DNA from: Dehalococcoidia bacterium
GTDB taxonomy: Bacteria > Chloroflexota > Dehalococcoidia > Lucifugimonadales > Lucifugimonadaceae
Length of the DNA: 45,382 bases
NCBI GenBank assembly: GCA_002723375.1
Contig: PBNX01000020.1
Span: 1 to 45,382 of the forward strand
Reading direction: 5' to 3'
Made by a program: the position numbers and the translations under genes. Shown here piece after piece: positions 1 to 8,658 of the stretch. Within the stretch, counting starts at the first letter, position 1, and every line of letters starts with the position of its first letter. Below the pieces are notes generated by a model, which did not search any database, was not told the origin of the DNA, and was given only the letters and a program-made list of their open reading frames with translations.

Positions 1-582
1 AGAATGGGTGAAAGGTTGTGTTCGAAGCCAGCAGGGAAATGTGGAGTTGAAAGAAGAAGGCTTAGAAGAAATGCATTTGTTCCAACCAGGAGAATGTCTG
101 ATTATGGTACTCAGCTTAAAGAAAAGCAAAAAGCTAGGCTAATATATGGAGTAATGGAAAGGCAATTTAGAAATTATGTTAATAAGGCCTCAAAAATGGA
201 TGGCGTAACAGGTGAAAATTTATTATCTTTACTTGAGAGTAGATTAGACAATGTAGTTTTTAGATTAGGTTTTGGGCGATCAAGAGCGCATTCCAGACAA
301 ATTGTCAGTCATGGGCATTTCCTTGTTAATGGGGTTAAAGTTGACGTACCTAGCTTTATGGTTAGGCAGGGAGACAAAGTTGAATTATCTGCTAAATCTA
401 AGAAAAGTGAAATGTACAAATTGATGCAAAGCGATGAAGAGCTATCAGAAAGATCTGTTCCTGACTGGGTAAAGTTAGATAAAAGTAATGGATTAGGAGA
501 TATAATAGCAAAGCCTGAAACTGATGATATGGAAATAGGCATTCAGACTAGATTAATTATTGAATATTATTCAAGGAGATAA
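1..582 (+). CDS. rpsD: 30S ribosomal protein S4 (5'-partial)
   Basis: Primary 16S rRNA-binding protein that nucleates 30S assembly. The frame is open from base 1 (AGA = Arg before the first Met), and the Met at base 4 aligns with the interior of S4 (family pattern LKGERCxxxKCxIERR; here RMGERLC then KCGVERR). The ORF-track start is therefore internal and about 10-25 N-terminal residues lie upstream of the window. The two Cys would be the second half of the S4 zinc knuckle. The S4 RNA-binding domain follows at about residues 80-145 (LESRLDNVVFRLGFGRSRAHSRQ), and the C-terminus IIEYYSRR is typical. It heads the r-protein/rpoA operon, and the rpoA Shine-Dalgarno (AGGAG) lies in its last codons. 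Confidence 0.97.
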   Translation, partial: RMGERLCSKPAGKCGVERRRLRRNAFVPTRRMSDYGTQLKEKQKARLIYGVMERQFRNYVNKASKMDGVTGENLLSLLESRLDNVVFRLGFGRSRAHSRQIVSHGHFLVNGVKVDVPSFMVRQGDKVELSAKSKKSEMYKLMQSDEELSERSVPDWVKLDKSNGLGDIIAKPETDDMEIGIQTRLIIEYYSRR

Positions 583-584
583 AA

Positions 585-1598
585 ATGGGAATGGAAGAAA
601 TAGAAAAACAATTTGGAGTTACTAGTACTTCTGAATTTGAAGAGCAAATAAGTGAAAGAAAGCTCCCAGAGATGTCATTTGTTATTAATGAAGAAAGCGA
701 TAAATATGCAGAAATAATTGCAAGTCCTTTACCTAAAGGAATGGGAGATACAATAGGAAACTCTATGAGGAGAACATTACTTAATTCATTGCCAGGAGCT
801 GCAATAACTTGGGTTAGAATTGATGGCGTGCAACATGAATATTCATCTATAGATGGAATGTCGGAAGGCGTGATTGAACTGCTTCTTAATTTTAAAAAGA
901 TTAGGTTAAAGGCTATGTCCGAAAGATCGGGAAGAATGAGATTAGATGTAAAAGGAGAGGGTCAAATTGTTGCAGGAGATATTATGACTAGCGCAGACTT
1001 TGAAATAGTTAACCCTGAATTGTATTTAGCTACTATTGATAAGAGCTCTGGAAAACTTTCTGTAGAGTTTAATGTTGAGCAAGGAGTAGGATATATTCCT
1101 TCAGATCGTTTTGCCCAAGAAGATCTTGGCATTGGATTTTTGCCGGTAGATTCTATATTCAGTCCTGTTAGAAAAGTAAATTATGAAGTTGAAGATTTAA
1201 GAATTGGTAATGAAACTAATTTAGAAAAACTAATATTAGAAATTTGGACTGATGGATCAATTCTTCCTTCAGACTCTGTTAAAAAGGGTGCAGATTTATT
1301 AATGAAGAAATTTTTCCAGTTTGTTAATTTAGAAGAAGTCTCTACTGTTGCCGATAATATTGAATCAAAAGGAGTATCTGCTGAAGTTTATAACACTTTA
1401 GTTGAAAGCCTAGATCTTTCAAGCAGAACTTTTAACTGTCTAAAAAGAAGTGGTTTAAATCGTGTAGGAGATATTATTGAATTCCCAATTGGGCCTGAAA
1501 TGTTAAAACTGAAAAATTTTGGGCAAAAATCCTTAGATGAATTAGAAGAAAAACTTGAACCTTTTATTAAAAAAGTTCAAGAAGAAAGTAAGGCATAG
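585..1598 (+). CDS. rpoA: DNA-directed RNA polymerase subunit alpha
   Basis: Assembly platform of RNA polymerase and contact for UP elements and activators. The length of 337 aa fits the family. The N-terminal domain contains GNSMRRTLLNSLPGAAITWVRI-type sequence (dimerisation and beta/beta' contact). A linker at about residues 240-260 leads to the C-terminal helix-hairpin-helix domain (LDLSSRTFNCLKRSGLNRVGDI and LKNFGQKSLDELEEKL). The ATG at 585 follows an AGGAG with about 6 nt spacing; a second ATG lies two codons later. It sits 2 nt after rpsD and before rplQ, the usual alpha-operon order. An N-terminal extension of about 30 residues precedes the conserved core, which is common in non-proteobacterial alpha. 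Confidence 0.98.
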   Translation: MGMEEIEKQFGVTSTSEFEEQISERKLPEMSFVINEESDKYAEIIASPLPKGMGDTIGNSMRRTLLNSLPGAAITWVRIDGVQHEYSSIDGMSEGVIELLLNFKKIRLKAMSERSGRMRLDVKGEGQIVAGDIMTSADFEIVNPELYLATIDKSSGKLSVEFNVEQGVGYIPSDRFAQEDLGIGFLPVDSIFSPVRKVNYEVEDLRIGNETNLEKLILEIWTDGSILPSDSVKKGADLLMKKFFQFVNLEEVSTVADNIESKGVSAEVYNTLVESLDLSSRTFNCLKRSGLNRVGDIIEFPIGPEMLKLKNFGQKSLDELEEKLEPFIKKVQEESKA

Positions 1599-1605
1599 GT
1601 GACTT

Positions 1606-2001
1606 TTGAGACATCGAGTATCTGGGTATAAATTAGGCAGAAAAACTGGTAGCAGAAAAGCGCTATTCAGGAACTTAGTTGCTGAGTGCATAAAAAGAGG
1701 AAAAATTGTAACCACTTATGCAAAAGCTAAAGCTGTTCAACCTAAGGTAGAAAAAATTATCACCCTAGGTAGAAAAGGAACCTTGAATGATAGAAGAAAA
1801 GCCTATTCATATATAAATGATAACGCAATACTTGATGAATTATTTTCAGTCATAAGTAAGAAGTTTGAACAAAGAAGTAGTGGGTTTACTAGAATAACTA
1901 AACTTGGATACAGAAAAGGTGATTCTACGCATCTTGTTGAGTTAAGCATTTTGGGCGATTTAGATTTGCAGACAGAACTGGTGGAGGAATCTGATGAATA
2001 A
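1606..2001 (+). CDS. rplQ: 50S ribosomal protein L17
   Basis: Large-subunit protein near the exit tunnel. The start is TTG at 1606, giving MRHRVSGYKLGRKTGSRKAL, which matches the invariant L17 N-terminus (MRHR..G.KLGR...HRKA). An AGGTGA ribosome-binding site overlaps the rpoA stop region and supports this start. The length of 131 aa is normal for bacterial L17, with a slightly acidic C-terminal tail. It overlaps truA by 8 nt, so translational coupling is likely. Confidence 0.97.
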   Translation: MRHRVSGYKLGRKTGSRKALFRNLVAECIKRGKIVTTYAKAKAVQPKVEKIITLGRKGTLNDRRKAYSYINDNAILDELFSVISKKFEQRSSGFTRITKLGYRKGDSTHLVELSILGDLDLQTELVEESDE

Positions 2002-2746
2002 ATACCTTGCTGTATTGACATACGACGGTACAGATTTCAAAGGATCGCAGAAGCAAACAAATTCCAGAACTGTCCAAGGTTCTTTAGAAAACGCCTTAAT
2101 GAGCATACATAAAGAATTTATTCCAACTGAGTTTGCAAGCAGGACAGATTCTGGTGTCCATGCAACAAATCAAGTTGCTAGTTTCAAATCAATTAAGGAA
2201 TTAAGTTCTGATTTATGGATATCCTCTTTAAATCATTATATGCCTAGAGATGCAAAAATATTGAAATGTATAAAAGTTGATCAAAATCTAGATGTAAGAA
2301 GAGATGCTCTAGAAAGAGAATATGTTTATAAGATAAATTTTGAAAAGAATATATCTCCTCTAGAAAATAGATATTATGAACATGTAAATTATCACATTGA
2401 AACAAAAAATCTACCTAAAGTTTATAAATTATTTTTAGGGGTTCATGATTTTCTATCATTTGCTGGAAGATTAGCCCCAAATAATGTTAATACTATGAGA
2501 GAAATTAAGCATATTTCACATATTAAAAATGAAAATAGTATAGAATTTAGAATAATTGGTAAGTCATTTTTATATCAGCAAGTTAGAAGAATGATTGGCT
2601 CTTTTCTGCTTTTGATGAAAGGAAAAATAACAATTAATCAACTCTCAGATGTTATTAATATACCTAAAAAAGGCTCAATTAATCTTTTGCCTTCTTCTAA
2701 AGGACTTTATTTGTCTAAAATAAAATATGATGGAGTAAAAATTTAA
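1994..2746 (+). CDS. truA: tRNA pseudouridine(38-40) synthase TruA
   Basis: Isomerises uridines 38-40 in the anticodon arm of many tRNAs. At 250 aa it is family-sized. It begins LAVLTYDGTDFKGSQKQ, the usual opening beta strand. The catalytic aspartate is in ASRTDSGVHATNQVASF at about residues 50-66, and the later RMIGSFLL helix is typical of TruA. The start ATG lies inside the end of rplQ (8-nt overlap), with GGAGG about 7 nt upstream. truA in the r-protein operon just before rplM-rpsI is a widely conserved arrangement. Confidence 0.96.
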   Translation: MNKYLAVLTYDGTDFKGSQKQTNSRTVQGSLENALMSIHKEFIPTEFASRTDSGVHATNQVASFKSIKELSSDLWISSLNHYMPRDAKILKCIKVDQNLDVRRDALEREYVYKINFEKNISPLENRYYEHVNYHIETKNLPKVYKLFLGVHDFLSFAGRLAPNNVNTMREIKHISHIKNENSIEFRIIGKSFLYQQVRRMIGSFLLLMKGKITINQLSDVINIPKKGSINLLPSSKGLYLSKIKYDGVKI

Positions 2747-2747
2747 A

Positions 2748-3182
2748 ATGCCAGGAAAAGATATAAATAAAATATCTATAAGTTCTAAGGAATTAGAAAA
2801 TTCATGGCATCTGATCGATGCTAAGGATAAAGTTTTAGGTAGATTAGCTTCAGAAGTGGCTAAGATACTAATGGGAAAAGACAAGATTAATTATGCACCT
2901 AATCTTGCTGGAGGAGACTTTGTAGTTGTAATTAATGCCTCTTCTATAAAAGTAACGGGCAGAAAAAGCGAACAAAAAGAATACTTCTCTCATTCAGGTT
3001 ATCCAGGTGGAGAAAAAATGACATCTTATGAAGATATGCTAAGCTCAAACCCTCAAAAAGTTATAGAAAATGCAGTTAAAGGAATGCTGCCAAAAAATAA
3101 ACTAAGGGATGTAATGTTGAAAAGATTGAAAGTTTTTCCAACTGAAGAGCATACTCATGAACAACAATTTTCAGCGAACTAG
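2748..3182 (+). CDS. rplM: 50S ribosomal protein L13
   Basis: Early-assembly 23S rRNA-binding protein. At 144 aa it is the usual length. Diagnostic segments are WHLIDAKDKVLGRLASEVAKIL, YAPNLAGGDFVVVINA, YFSHSGYPGG and the C-terminal GMLPKNKLRDVMLKRLKVF. Its ATG begins one base after the truA stop codon, so it probably depends on ribosomes leaving truA; a GGAG lies about 13 nt upstream within truA. It is followed 10 nt later by rpsI, its normal partner. Confidence 0.98.
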   Translation: MPGKDINKISISSKELENSWHLIDAKDKVLGRLASEVAKILMGKDKINYAPNLAGGDFVVVINASSIKVTGRKSEQKEYFSHSGYPGGEKMTSYEDMLSSNPQKVIENAVKGMLPKNKLRDVMLKRLKVFPTEEHTHEQQFSAN

Positions 3183-3192
3183 GAGTAAATAA

Positions 3193-3588
3193 TTGTCTTC
3201 AAAAAAATATTATTACGGTACAGGTAAAAGAAAAAGTGCTATTGCAAGAGTTAGAGTTTTTAATACTCCTGGCGAAATCACTATTAATGGAAAAGCATTG
3301 CAAGAAGCAATACCAGTTGAAATTTGGCAAAAATCAGCTACTAGACCATTAGATTTATTAGATTTGAAGAGTTCAGTTACCGTAATTGCCAAAACTCATG
3401 GTGGAGGAATATCAGGTCAAGCTGATGCTCTTTCTTTAGGTATTTCAAGAGCTCTAATTGAAATGGATTCAAATTTAAGACCAAAATTGAAATCCAAAGG
3501 TTTGCTTACTAGAGATTCTAGAATTAAAGAAAGTAAAAAGTATGGTCTTAAGAGAGCAAGAAAAGCTCAACAATTTACTAAGAGATAA
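3193..3588 (+). CDS. rpsI: 30S ribosomal protein S9
   Basis: Small-subunit protein whose C-terminal tail reaches the P-site tRNA. It begins at TTG 3193 with a well-placed AGGAG (3181-3185), giving MSSKKYYYGTGKRKSAIARV, the classic S9 start. It ends in AQQFTKR, matching the conserved (Q)FSKR tail. The length of 131 aa is normal. It closes the plus-strand ribosomal operon: its stop is only 3 nt from the convergent prmC stop, with no intrinsic terminator between. Confidence 0.98.
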   Translation: MSSKKYYYGTGKRKSAIARVRVFNTPGEITINGKALQEAIPVEIWQKSATRPLDLLDLKSSVTVIAKTHGGGISGQADALSLGISRALIEMDSNLRPKLKSKGLLTRDSRIKESKKYGLKRARKAQQFTKR

Positions 3589-3591
3589 AAG

Positions 3592-4464
3592 TTATATTAA
3601 ATTTAGCACAGCTACTCTATCTTGATCCTGAATATCTTTTATTAACTCTACATTGAATGTATCTCCGAGGTTATAAAAATATTCTGCCTGGGAAGGGTCT
3701 ATTTCAAATATTGCAATGCTATTATTATTGAGTATTCTTGGCAAAATATTTATTAACTCCCTGATAAATATCAATCCATCTTTACCTCCAAAAATAGATT
3801 CTTGAGGCTCATGCTTTACAGTATTTTCTATATTTGATTTGCTTGGAACATAAGGGAGATTAGCTGTAACTAAATCATATTTATTTATTTTCAATTTTTT
3901 AAATTGTTGAATTGATATTTTTTGAAATTCTATATGATCTAATTTGTTATACTTTTTTGCATTATTTAATGGTATTTCATTTAGATAAGGGTCTATGGCT
4001 ACCCATTTTATATTTTTTTCTATGTTTTGAAGTATTGAGATTGGTATGCACCCAGACCCTGTGCCAACATCTAGTGCGCTTTCTACTTTATTATTTAAAA
4101 TAAAATCAATAGATTTGTCTATGATTATTTCAGTTTCATTTCTAGGTATAAGAGTTTTCCTATATTTATCTATAAATACTTCGAATTTTAGATTATAGAA
4201 CCACGATTCATTAATTATATATTGAAGAGGCATTCCTGCTTTCCTATGTTTAATGGTTTGCAATATAAAGATGTGTGATTCTTGATTTACCTCAATATCG
4301 TGACTAGATCCATAAATCGATTCTTTTGATAGATTAAAGCTATTTAGGGCAGAGAATTTTTCTGAGATTAAAATTAATTCTGCCTCTGCCTCTGCCTCTT
4401 TTTTATTATTGCTAATTGATGTTAATTCTGCACATAAAAAGCGATATAGATCAATTATTTTCAT
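3592..4464 (-). CDS. prmC: Peptide chain release factor N5-glutamine methyltransferase PrmC (HemK)
   Basis: S-adenosylmethionine-dependent methylation of the GGQ glutamine of RF1/RF2. At 290 aa it is the family length. An N-terminal helical domain (about residues 1-95) precedes a Rossmann methyltransferase domain with the SAM loop DVGTGSGCIPISIL and the catalytic NPPY-type motif, here NLPYVPSK. It overlaps the end of prfA, its substrate gene, by 14 nt, so enzyme and target are co-transcribed in the order hisS-prfA-prmC. NLPY in place of NPPY is a seen variant of the motif and is unusual for the HemK family. Confidence 0.94.
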   Translation of the reverse strand: MKIIDLYRFLCAELTSISNNKKEAEAEAELILISEKFSALNSFNLSKESIYGSSHDIEVNQESHIFILQTIKHRKAGMPLQYIINESWFYNLKFEVFIDKYRKTLIPRNETEIIIDKSIDFILNNKVESALDVGTGSGCIPISILQNIEKNIKWVAIDPYLNEIPLNNAKKYNKLDHIEFQKISIQQFKKLKINKYDLVTANLPYVPSKSNIENTVKHEPQESIFGGKDGLIFIRELINILPRILNNNSIAIFEIDPSQAEYFYNLGDTFNVELIKDIQDQDRVAVLNLI

Positions 4465-5536
4465 CTTCTGCTAGTTTTTTAATTTGTTCATTTCTAATTA
4501 ATTGATCTAATATTCCATCAATAGACCCATTTAAAAATTCATCTAGATTATGCATGGATACGTTTATTCTATGATCTGTTACTCTGCCTTGAGGGAAATT
4601 ATAAGTTCTTATTTTTTCTGATCTGTCGCCACTTCCTACCTGATCTTTCCTATTCTTGCTATGCTCACTTTGTTGTTTCTCATACTCTATGTCCCACAAT
4701 CTTACTTTTAATAAATCCATAGCGATTATTCTGTTTTGAGCTTGAGACCTTTCTCTTTGACAAGTTACAACAATACCAGAAGGGCTATGAGTCAACCTTA
4801 CTGCAGTCGCCACTTTATTCACATTTTGACCTCCAGCACCTCCAGAATGAAATATATCTGTACGTATATCTTCAGGATTTATAGTCACATCTATATCCTC
4901 AAGTTTGGGTAAAACAGCTACAGTTATTGCAGACGTATGTATCCTCCCTTGAGATTCTGTAGAAGGAACCCTTTGTACTCTATGTGTTCCTGCTTCATGT
5001 TTCATCTTCCTGTAAACTCCACTTCCATTAATCTCAAATGTAACTTCCTTAACTCCTCCTAGCCCATTATCATTTATATCAACCAAACTGAATTTCCAAT
5101 CTTGAAGTTCAGCATACCTTTGGTACATTCTATATATTTCTCCAGCAAATAAACTTGCTTCATCTCCTCCGGTACCTGCCCTAACTTCGATTATAGCGTC
5201 AGCCTTATCTCTTATATCTTTTGGAATCAGTTGGTCTTCTAGTTCAGCTGTGAGTTCGTCAATCTCAACCTTAATCTTTTCGTAATCAATTTTAGCCATT
5301 TCAACTAACTCAGGGTCACTTTCATCATCAAGCATTTTTTTTGTATCCCCGAGCTCAATATTTTTTGAATTTATATTTTTATACAATAAAACTACCTTTT
5401 TAAGTTCACTATGCTCTTTAGCAAGTTTGGTAATCTTTTGAACATTTGCGGCATTTTCAGGGTCAGCCATTAATTCTTCAACTTCGTTATAGCGTTTCTC
5501 GATACTATTTAATTTTTCCAGAGTTGCTTTATCCAT
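4451..5536 (-). CDS. prfA: Peptide chain release factor 1
   Basis: Class I release factor for UAA/UAG stop codons. At 361 aa it is canonical. It contains EVRAGTGGDEASLFAGEIYRM, the codon-recognition tripeptide region VPSTESQGRIHTS (PST where E. coli has PAT; the PxT pattern identifies RF1), and the catalytic loop HSGGAGGQNVNKVATAVRLTH. It overlaps hisS by 8 nt and prmC by 14 nt. prfB is also in the window (32674-33783), so both class I factors and their methylase are present. Confidence 0.98.
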   Translation of the reverse strand: MDKATLEKLNSIEKRYNEVEELMADPENAANVQKITKLAKEHSELKKVVLLYKNINSKNIELGDTKKMLDDESDPELVEMAKIDYEKIKVEIDELTAELEDQLIPKDIRDKADAIIEVRAGTGGDEASLFAGEIYRMYQRYAELQDWKFSLVDINDNGLGGVKEVTFEINGSGVYRKMKHEAGTHRVQRVPSTESQGRIHTSAITVAVLPKLEDIDVTINPEDIRTDIFHSGGAGGQNVNKVATAVRLTHSPSGIVVTCQRERSQAQNRIIAMDLLKVRLWDIEYEKQQSEHSKNRKDQVGSGDRSEKIRTYNFPQGRVTDHRINVSMHNLDEFLNGSIDGILDQLIRNEQIKKLAEDENN

Positions 5537-6806
5537 TTGAATCTAGTGTCGATAAAATGTTTTCTAAAGTTAGATCAATCGTTTTTTCAATTTTTGAAGA
5601 TAAATTTTTTATGGAAATCTTATTACTTTCTACCTCTTTGTTACCTAAGACAATTACGTTTTTAGCATTTATTTGATTTGCATACCTCATTTGAGCTTTA
5701 AAGCTCCTATCAGATGAGCAGATGGAAGTAGATATTTTTTTATTTCTTAATTGCTGGGCTATTTTAATAGAAAGAATTAAGCCTTCTTCAGATGCCGGAA
5801 TAATTAATAATTGTGTAAAATCAAGATCTTCATATTCTTTCTCATTCATATTAAGTATTACTCTTTCTATTCCGCTTCCAAATCCTGCAGCAGGCGTATC
5901 AGGACCTCCAATATTTTCTACAAGATTGTCGTATCTTCCGCCTGAAAGAATACTAGATTGAGCTTTATTTGAATTCTTTGGTTGTATTTCAAATACAGTT
6001 TTAGAATAATAATCTAATCCTCTAACTAGCCCTTTATCTATTTCAAATTCTACCCCTTTGAACATTTTTATTGATTCTTCTAGTAGTATTACGAATTTTC
6101 CCCAGTGGTCTTTTGAATCTTCATCTAAGAAATCTATAGGTTTAGGTGAATCAGCAAGTAGATCTTGAGTAGCACTCTCTTTTGAATCTAATATCCTTAT
6201 TGGGTTGAGTTGATATTTTTTTTGATCCTTTTCAGAGAGCCTGCTGACTAAAGGGTTCATGTAATTTTCAAATGATTTTTTAAATTCAATTCTGGTTTTG
6301 CTTGTTCCTATAGAATTTACTTTTAATTTCAGATCTTTAATACCTAGGTTATCTAAATATGTTAATCCTAATAAAATAATTTCTAAGTCTGTTTCTGCAG
6401 ATTTATCTCCAAAAATTTCTACCCCAAATTGATGATGCTGTCTTAATCTGCCACTTTGAGGTCTTTCATGCCTAAACATTGGGGCTATATAAAATAACCT
6501 TACTGGATACGGTTTGTTATGCATTCCATGTTCAATGAAAGCTCTGCAAACAGAGGCTGTCCCTTCAGGCCTTAAGGTCAACTCATTTCCGCCAAGATCA
6601 TTGAAATTGTACATTTCTTTTTGCACAACATCAGTCCCCTCTCCAACTGCTCTTTTAAAAAGGGCAGTTTGTTCAAATATAGGAGTAGAAATTTCTTTAT
6701 AGCCGAACATTGCAGCAGTATTTCTAGCAACACTTTCTACAAAATTCCATGCAGCCATATCTTCTGGTATATGGTCATTGGTCCCTCTTATTGCCTTGAA
6801 ATTCAT
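5529..6806 (-). CDS. hisS: Histidine--tRNA ligase
   Basis: Class II aminoacyl-tRNA synthetase charging tRNA-His. At 425 aa it is usual for the family. It begins FKAIRGTNDHIPEDM (the family R-G-T/M-x-D start). Motif 2 reads FRHERPQSGRLRQHHQFGVE, the histidine-specific loop is LVRGLDYYSKTVFE, and motif 3 is AAGFGSGIERV. A C-terminal anticodon-binding domain follows from about residue 330. It is the first gene of the minus-strand hisS-prfA-prmC unit and is divergent from panC across 90 nt. Confidence 0.97.
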   Translation of the reverse strand: MNFKAIRGTNDHIPEDMAAWNFVESVARNTAAMFGYKEISTPIFEQTALFKRAVGEGTDVVQKEMYNFNDLGGNELTLRPEGTASVCRAFIEHGMHNKPYPVRLFYIAPMFRHERPQSGRLRQHHQFGVEIFGDKSAETDLEIILLGLTYLDNLGIKDLKLKVNSIGTSKTRIEFKKSFENYMNPLVSRLSEKDQKKYQLNPIRILDSKESATQDLLADSPKPIDFLDEDSKDHWGKFVILLEESIKMFKGVEFEIDKGLVRGLDYYSKTVFEIQPKNSNKAQSSILSGGRYDNLVENIGGPDTPAAGFGSGIERVILNMNEKEYEDLDFTQLLIIPASEEGLILSIKIAQQLRNKKISTSICSSDRSFKAQMRYANQINAKNVIVLGNKEVESNKISIKNLSSKIEKTIDLTLENILSTLDSNG

Positions 6807-6896
6807 TAAAGTTCTTTATTTAGATTTAATTTAAGTTTTTAGGATATAGTAATTCAGATTAAACTTACATATAAATTTGGAGAAAAAATTACAAAA

Positions 6897-7754
6897 ATGA
6901 TAATTGTAGAGGCTATAGAAGAAATAAAGAAAATATGCAAATCATCACGCGATGGGAGAGTTATAGTTCCTACTATGGGAGCTTTGCATGAGGGTCACGT
7001 AGCATTATTAGATAAGGCAAGAGAATTTGACCAGATTTTCGCAACTTTATTTGTAAACCCTCTTCAGTTTAATAATTTAGATGATCTTAATTCTTACCCT
7101 AAAACATTAGAAGAGGATATTGATATTTTTGATAAAAACGGAGTAGATGTACTATTCATGCCTAGTAAAGAGGGTATTCTAAATCATGATCAAATTAAAA
7201 CGATTGATTCGGGACCCGCAGGTGATATTTGGGAGGGAAACTTCAGGCCTGGCCATTTTGACGGAGTTCTGACTATTGTTAATAGATTTTTTGAATTAAT
7301 AAGGCCTAGTAAAGCTATTTTTGGCTTGAAAGATATACAACAAATATGCTTAATACATAACAAGCTTTCATCTGCTCATAATGTTGAAATTATTCCAGTA
7401 GAAACTCAGAGGAACCCTTTAGGGCTCGCATATAGTAGTCGTAATTCATTGATGACTGAAGATGGCAAACGAAAAGCTTCAATTATGTTTAAGGCTCTTA
7501 AAGCCGGAAAAGAATACTGGAAGGTAAGCAGCAATCTTTTAGGTGTTAAAGAAAAGGTTAGTGAGGTTTTAAGCTCAGAGCCTGATTTTAAGTTGCAATA
7601 TATCGAGGTCAAACCTTTATCTGATATAGCCGAATCGGGCTTCTCAGATTTATTTAAAGAAGTAGATTTAAATCATAAAGTTATTATGATCGCTGGTAGT
7701 GTCGAGGGAATAAGATTAATAGACAATATTATAATTAATTCTAATAAATATTAA
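6897..7754 (+). CDS. panC: Pantothenate synthetase
   Basis: Condenses pantoate and beta-alanine with ATP to make pantothenate for CoA. At 285 aa it fits the family. Motifs: VPTMGALHEGHVALLDKA (ATP-binding HxGH), a pantoate site near FVNPLQFN, FGLKDIQQ (family FGEKDxQQ; the E is L here) and SSRNSLMT near the C-terminal domain. The ATG at 6897 aligns with the usual N-terminus, although the nearest GGAG is about 14 nt away. Its stop codon overlaps the convergent downstream stop by 4 nt (TTAA read on both strands). No panB or panD is visible nearby. Confidence 0.95.
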   Translation: MIIVEAIEEIKKICKSSRDGRVIVPTMGALHEGHVALLDKAREFDQIFATLFVNPLQFNNLDDLNSYPKTLEEDIDIFDKNGVDVLFMPSKEGILNHDQIKTIDSGPAGDIWEGNFRPGHFDGVLTIVNRFFELIRPSKAIFGLKDIQQICLIHNKLSSAHNVEIIPVETQRNPLGLAYSSRNSLMTEDGKRKASIMFKALKAGKEYWKVSSNLLGVKEKVSEVLSSEPDFKLQYIEVKPLSDIAESGFSDLFKEVDLNHKVIMIAGSVEGIRLIDNIIINSNKY

Positions 7755-8263
7755 TCGAATTTTTCTGAATCTTTATATAATTTTATTTTTTCAACGTATG
7801 TAGCAAAACTTAATTTAATAAGTTCCAAATGCCTTTCAGTTATATCACCTCTTATTCTTGCCGGGCTTCCCATAACAAGTGACCTAGGTGGAATCTTCAT
7901 ATTTTCTATAACTACTGAACCTGCAGCAATTAGAGAAAATTCTCCTACCTCTACCCCTTCATTTAATATTGATCCATTTCCTAAAAGGCAATTATCTCCA
8001 ACACTTTTTGCATGACAAACAACTCCATGCCCAAGAGTCACGTTATTTCCTATTTTTGAGCCTTCGTCTGAATGTACAACGCAGTTATCTTGAATATTAG
8101 TTCTTTCGCCTATCTCAATTTTCCCGTTGTCTGCCCTAATTACAGCTCCAAACCAAACACTAGAGAGAGGTGATAGCTCAACATCACCAATGAGAGTGGA
8201 AGAAGGTGCTACATAAGTATTCTCGCCTAAAGATGGAAATTTATTGTTTACTTTTATTAACAT
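7751..8263 (-). CDS. Gamma carbonic anhydrase-like left-handed beta-helix protein
   Basis: At 170 aa it is built of hexapeptide repeats ([LIV]GxxxxI-type turns such as IGERTNIQDNC, IGNNVTLGHG, VGDNCLLGNG). This is the fold of gamma carbonic anhydrases and the YrdA/PaaY/CaiE group. The three metal-ligand histidines of the family are visible: one in VVHSDEG and two in LGHGVVCHAK. The C-terminus forms the closing helix. It may hydrate CO2 or act on an unknown substrate, since many YrdA-type members lack proven activity. Its ATG shares one base with the preceding lipoprotein stop (TAATG), so it is the last gene of gatC-gatA-lipoprotein. Confidence 0.88.
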   Translation of the reverse strand: MLIKVNNKFPSLGENTYVAPSSTLIGDVELSPLSSVWFGAVIRADNGKIEIGERTNIQDNCVVHSDEGSKIGNNVTLGHGVVCHAKSVGDNCLLGNGSILNEGVEVGEFSLIAAGSVVIENMKIPPRSLVMGSPARIRGDITERHLELIKLSFATYVEKIKLYKDSEKFD

Positions 8264-8658
8264 TATGGATAGGAGCTAAAATTAAGTTTTAGATTAACAA
8301 TCTCAGGTTCGGATACTTTTTTTAATTTATATGTCTCCTTTGCTTTAACCTCTCCTTCTTCTGTCTTCATATAGAAAGAGACTGTTAATTCAGTTTCTTT
8401 TGAATTTTTAGGAGCTACAAGAACATTTACATATCTTCCGCCACTTATGGATTCGCCAATTTGTGATAAAGATTCGCCAAATTTTCCATAGACTTCTACC
8501 CCTTGTTTTATTGGCTCACCGCCTACAAATGCATTTCCCATAAATATGTGAGGGAACTCAGGAGGCAGGCCAGGGTCAAAAGATTCTGGCTGAGCTTCTT
8601 CAGTGCAAGCAATAATTGAAATTAATATTGTTAAGCTCAATATGATTTTTTTTATCAT
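8263..8658 (-). CDS. Small lipoprotein with a carboxypeptidase-regulatory-like beta-sandwich domain
   Basis: Function unknown. At 131 aa it has a lipoprotein signal of about 17 residues ending in the lipobox IIAC, then an acidic linker. The mature part is a single domain starting HIFMGNAFVGGEPIKQGVEVYGK. This resembles the middle domain of the anchored protein at 18089-19180 (SGQIAIGSGSVPDGIEVYAK), so the two probably share an extracellular beta-sandwich module. It lies inside a housekeeping operon, with a 4-nt ATGA overlap with gatA and a 1-nt overlap with the beta-helix gene. It is probably anchored on the outer face of the cytoplasmic membrane. Confidence 0.8.
   Translation of the reverse strand: MIKKIILSLTILISIIACTEEAQPESFDPGLPPEFPHIFMGNAFVGGEPIKQGVEVYGKFGESLSQIGESISGGRYVNVLVAPKNSKETELTVSFYMKTEEGEVKAKETYKLKKVSEPEIVNLKLNFSSYP

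Noticed and set aside
4-6. ATG as the rpsD start codon
   Set aside because: It aligns to the interior of S4; the frame is open to the window edge, so the gene is truncated.
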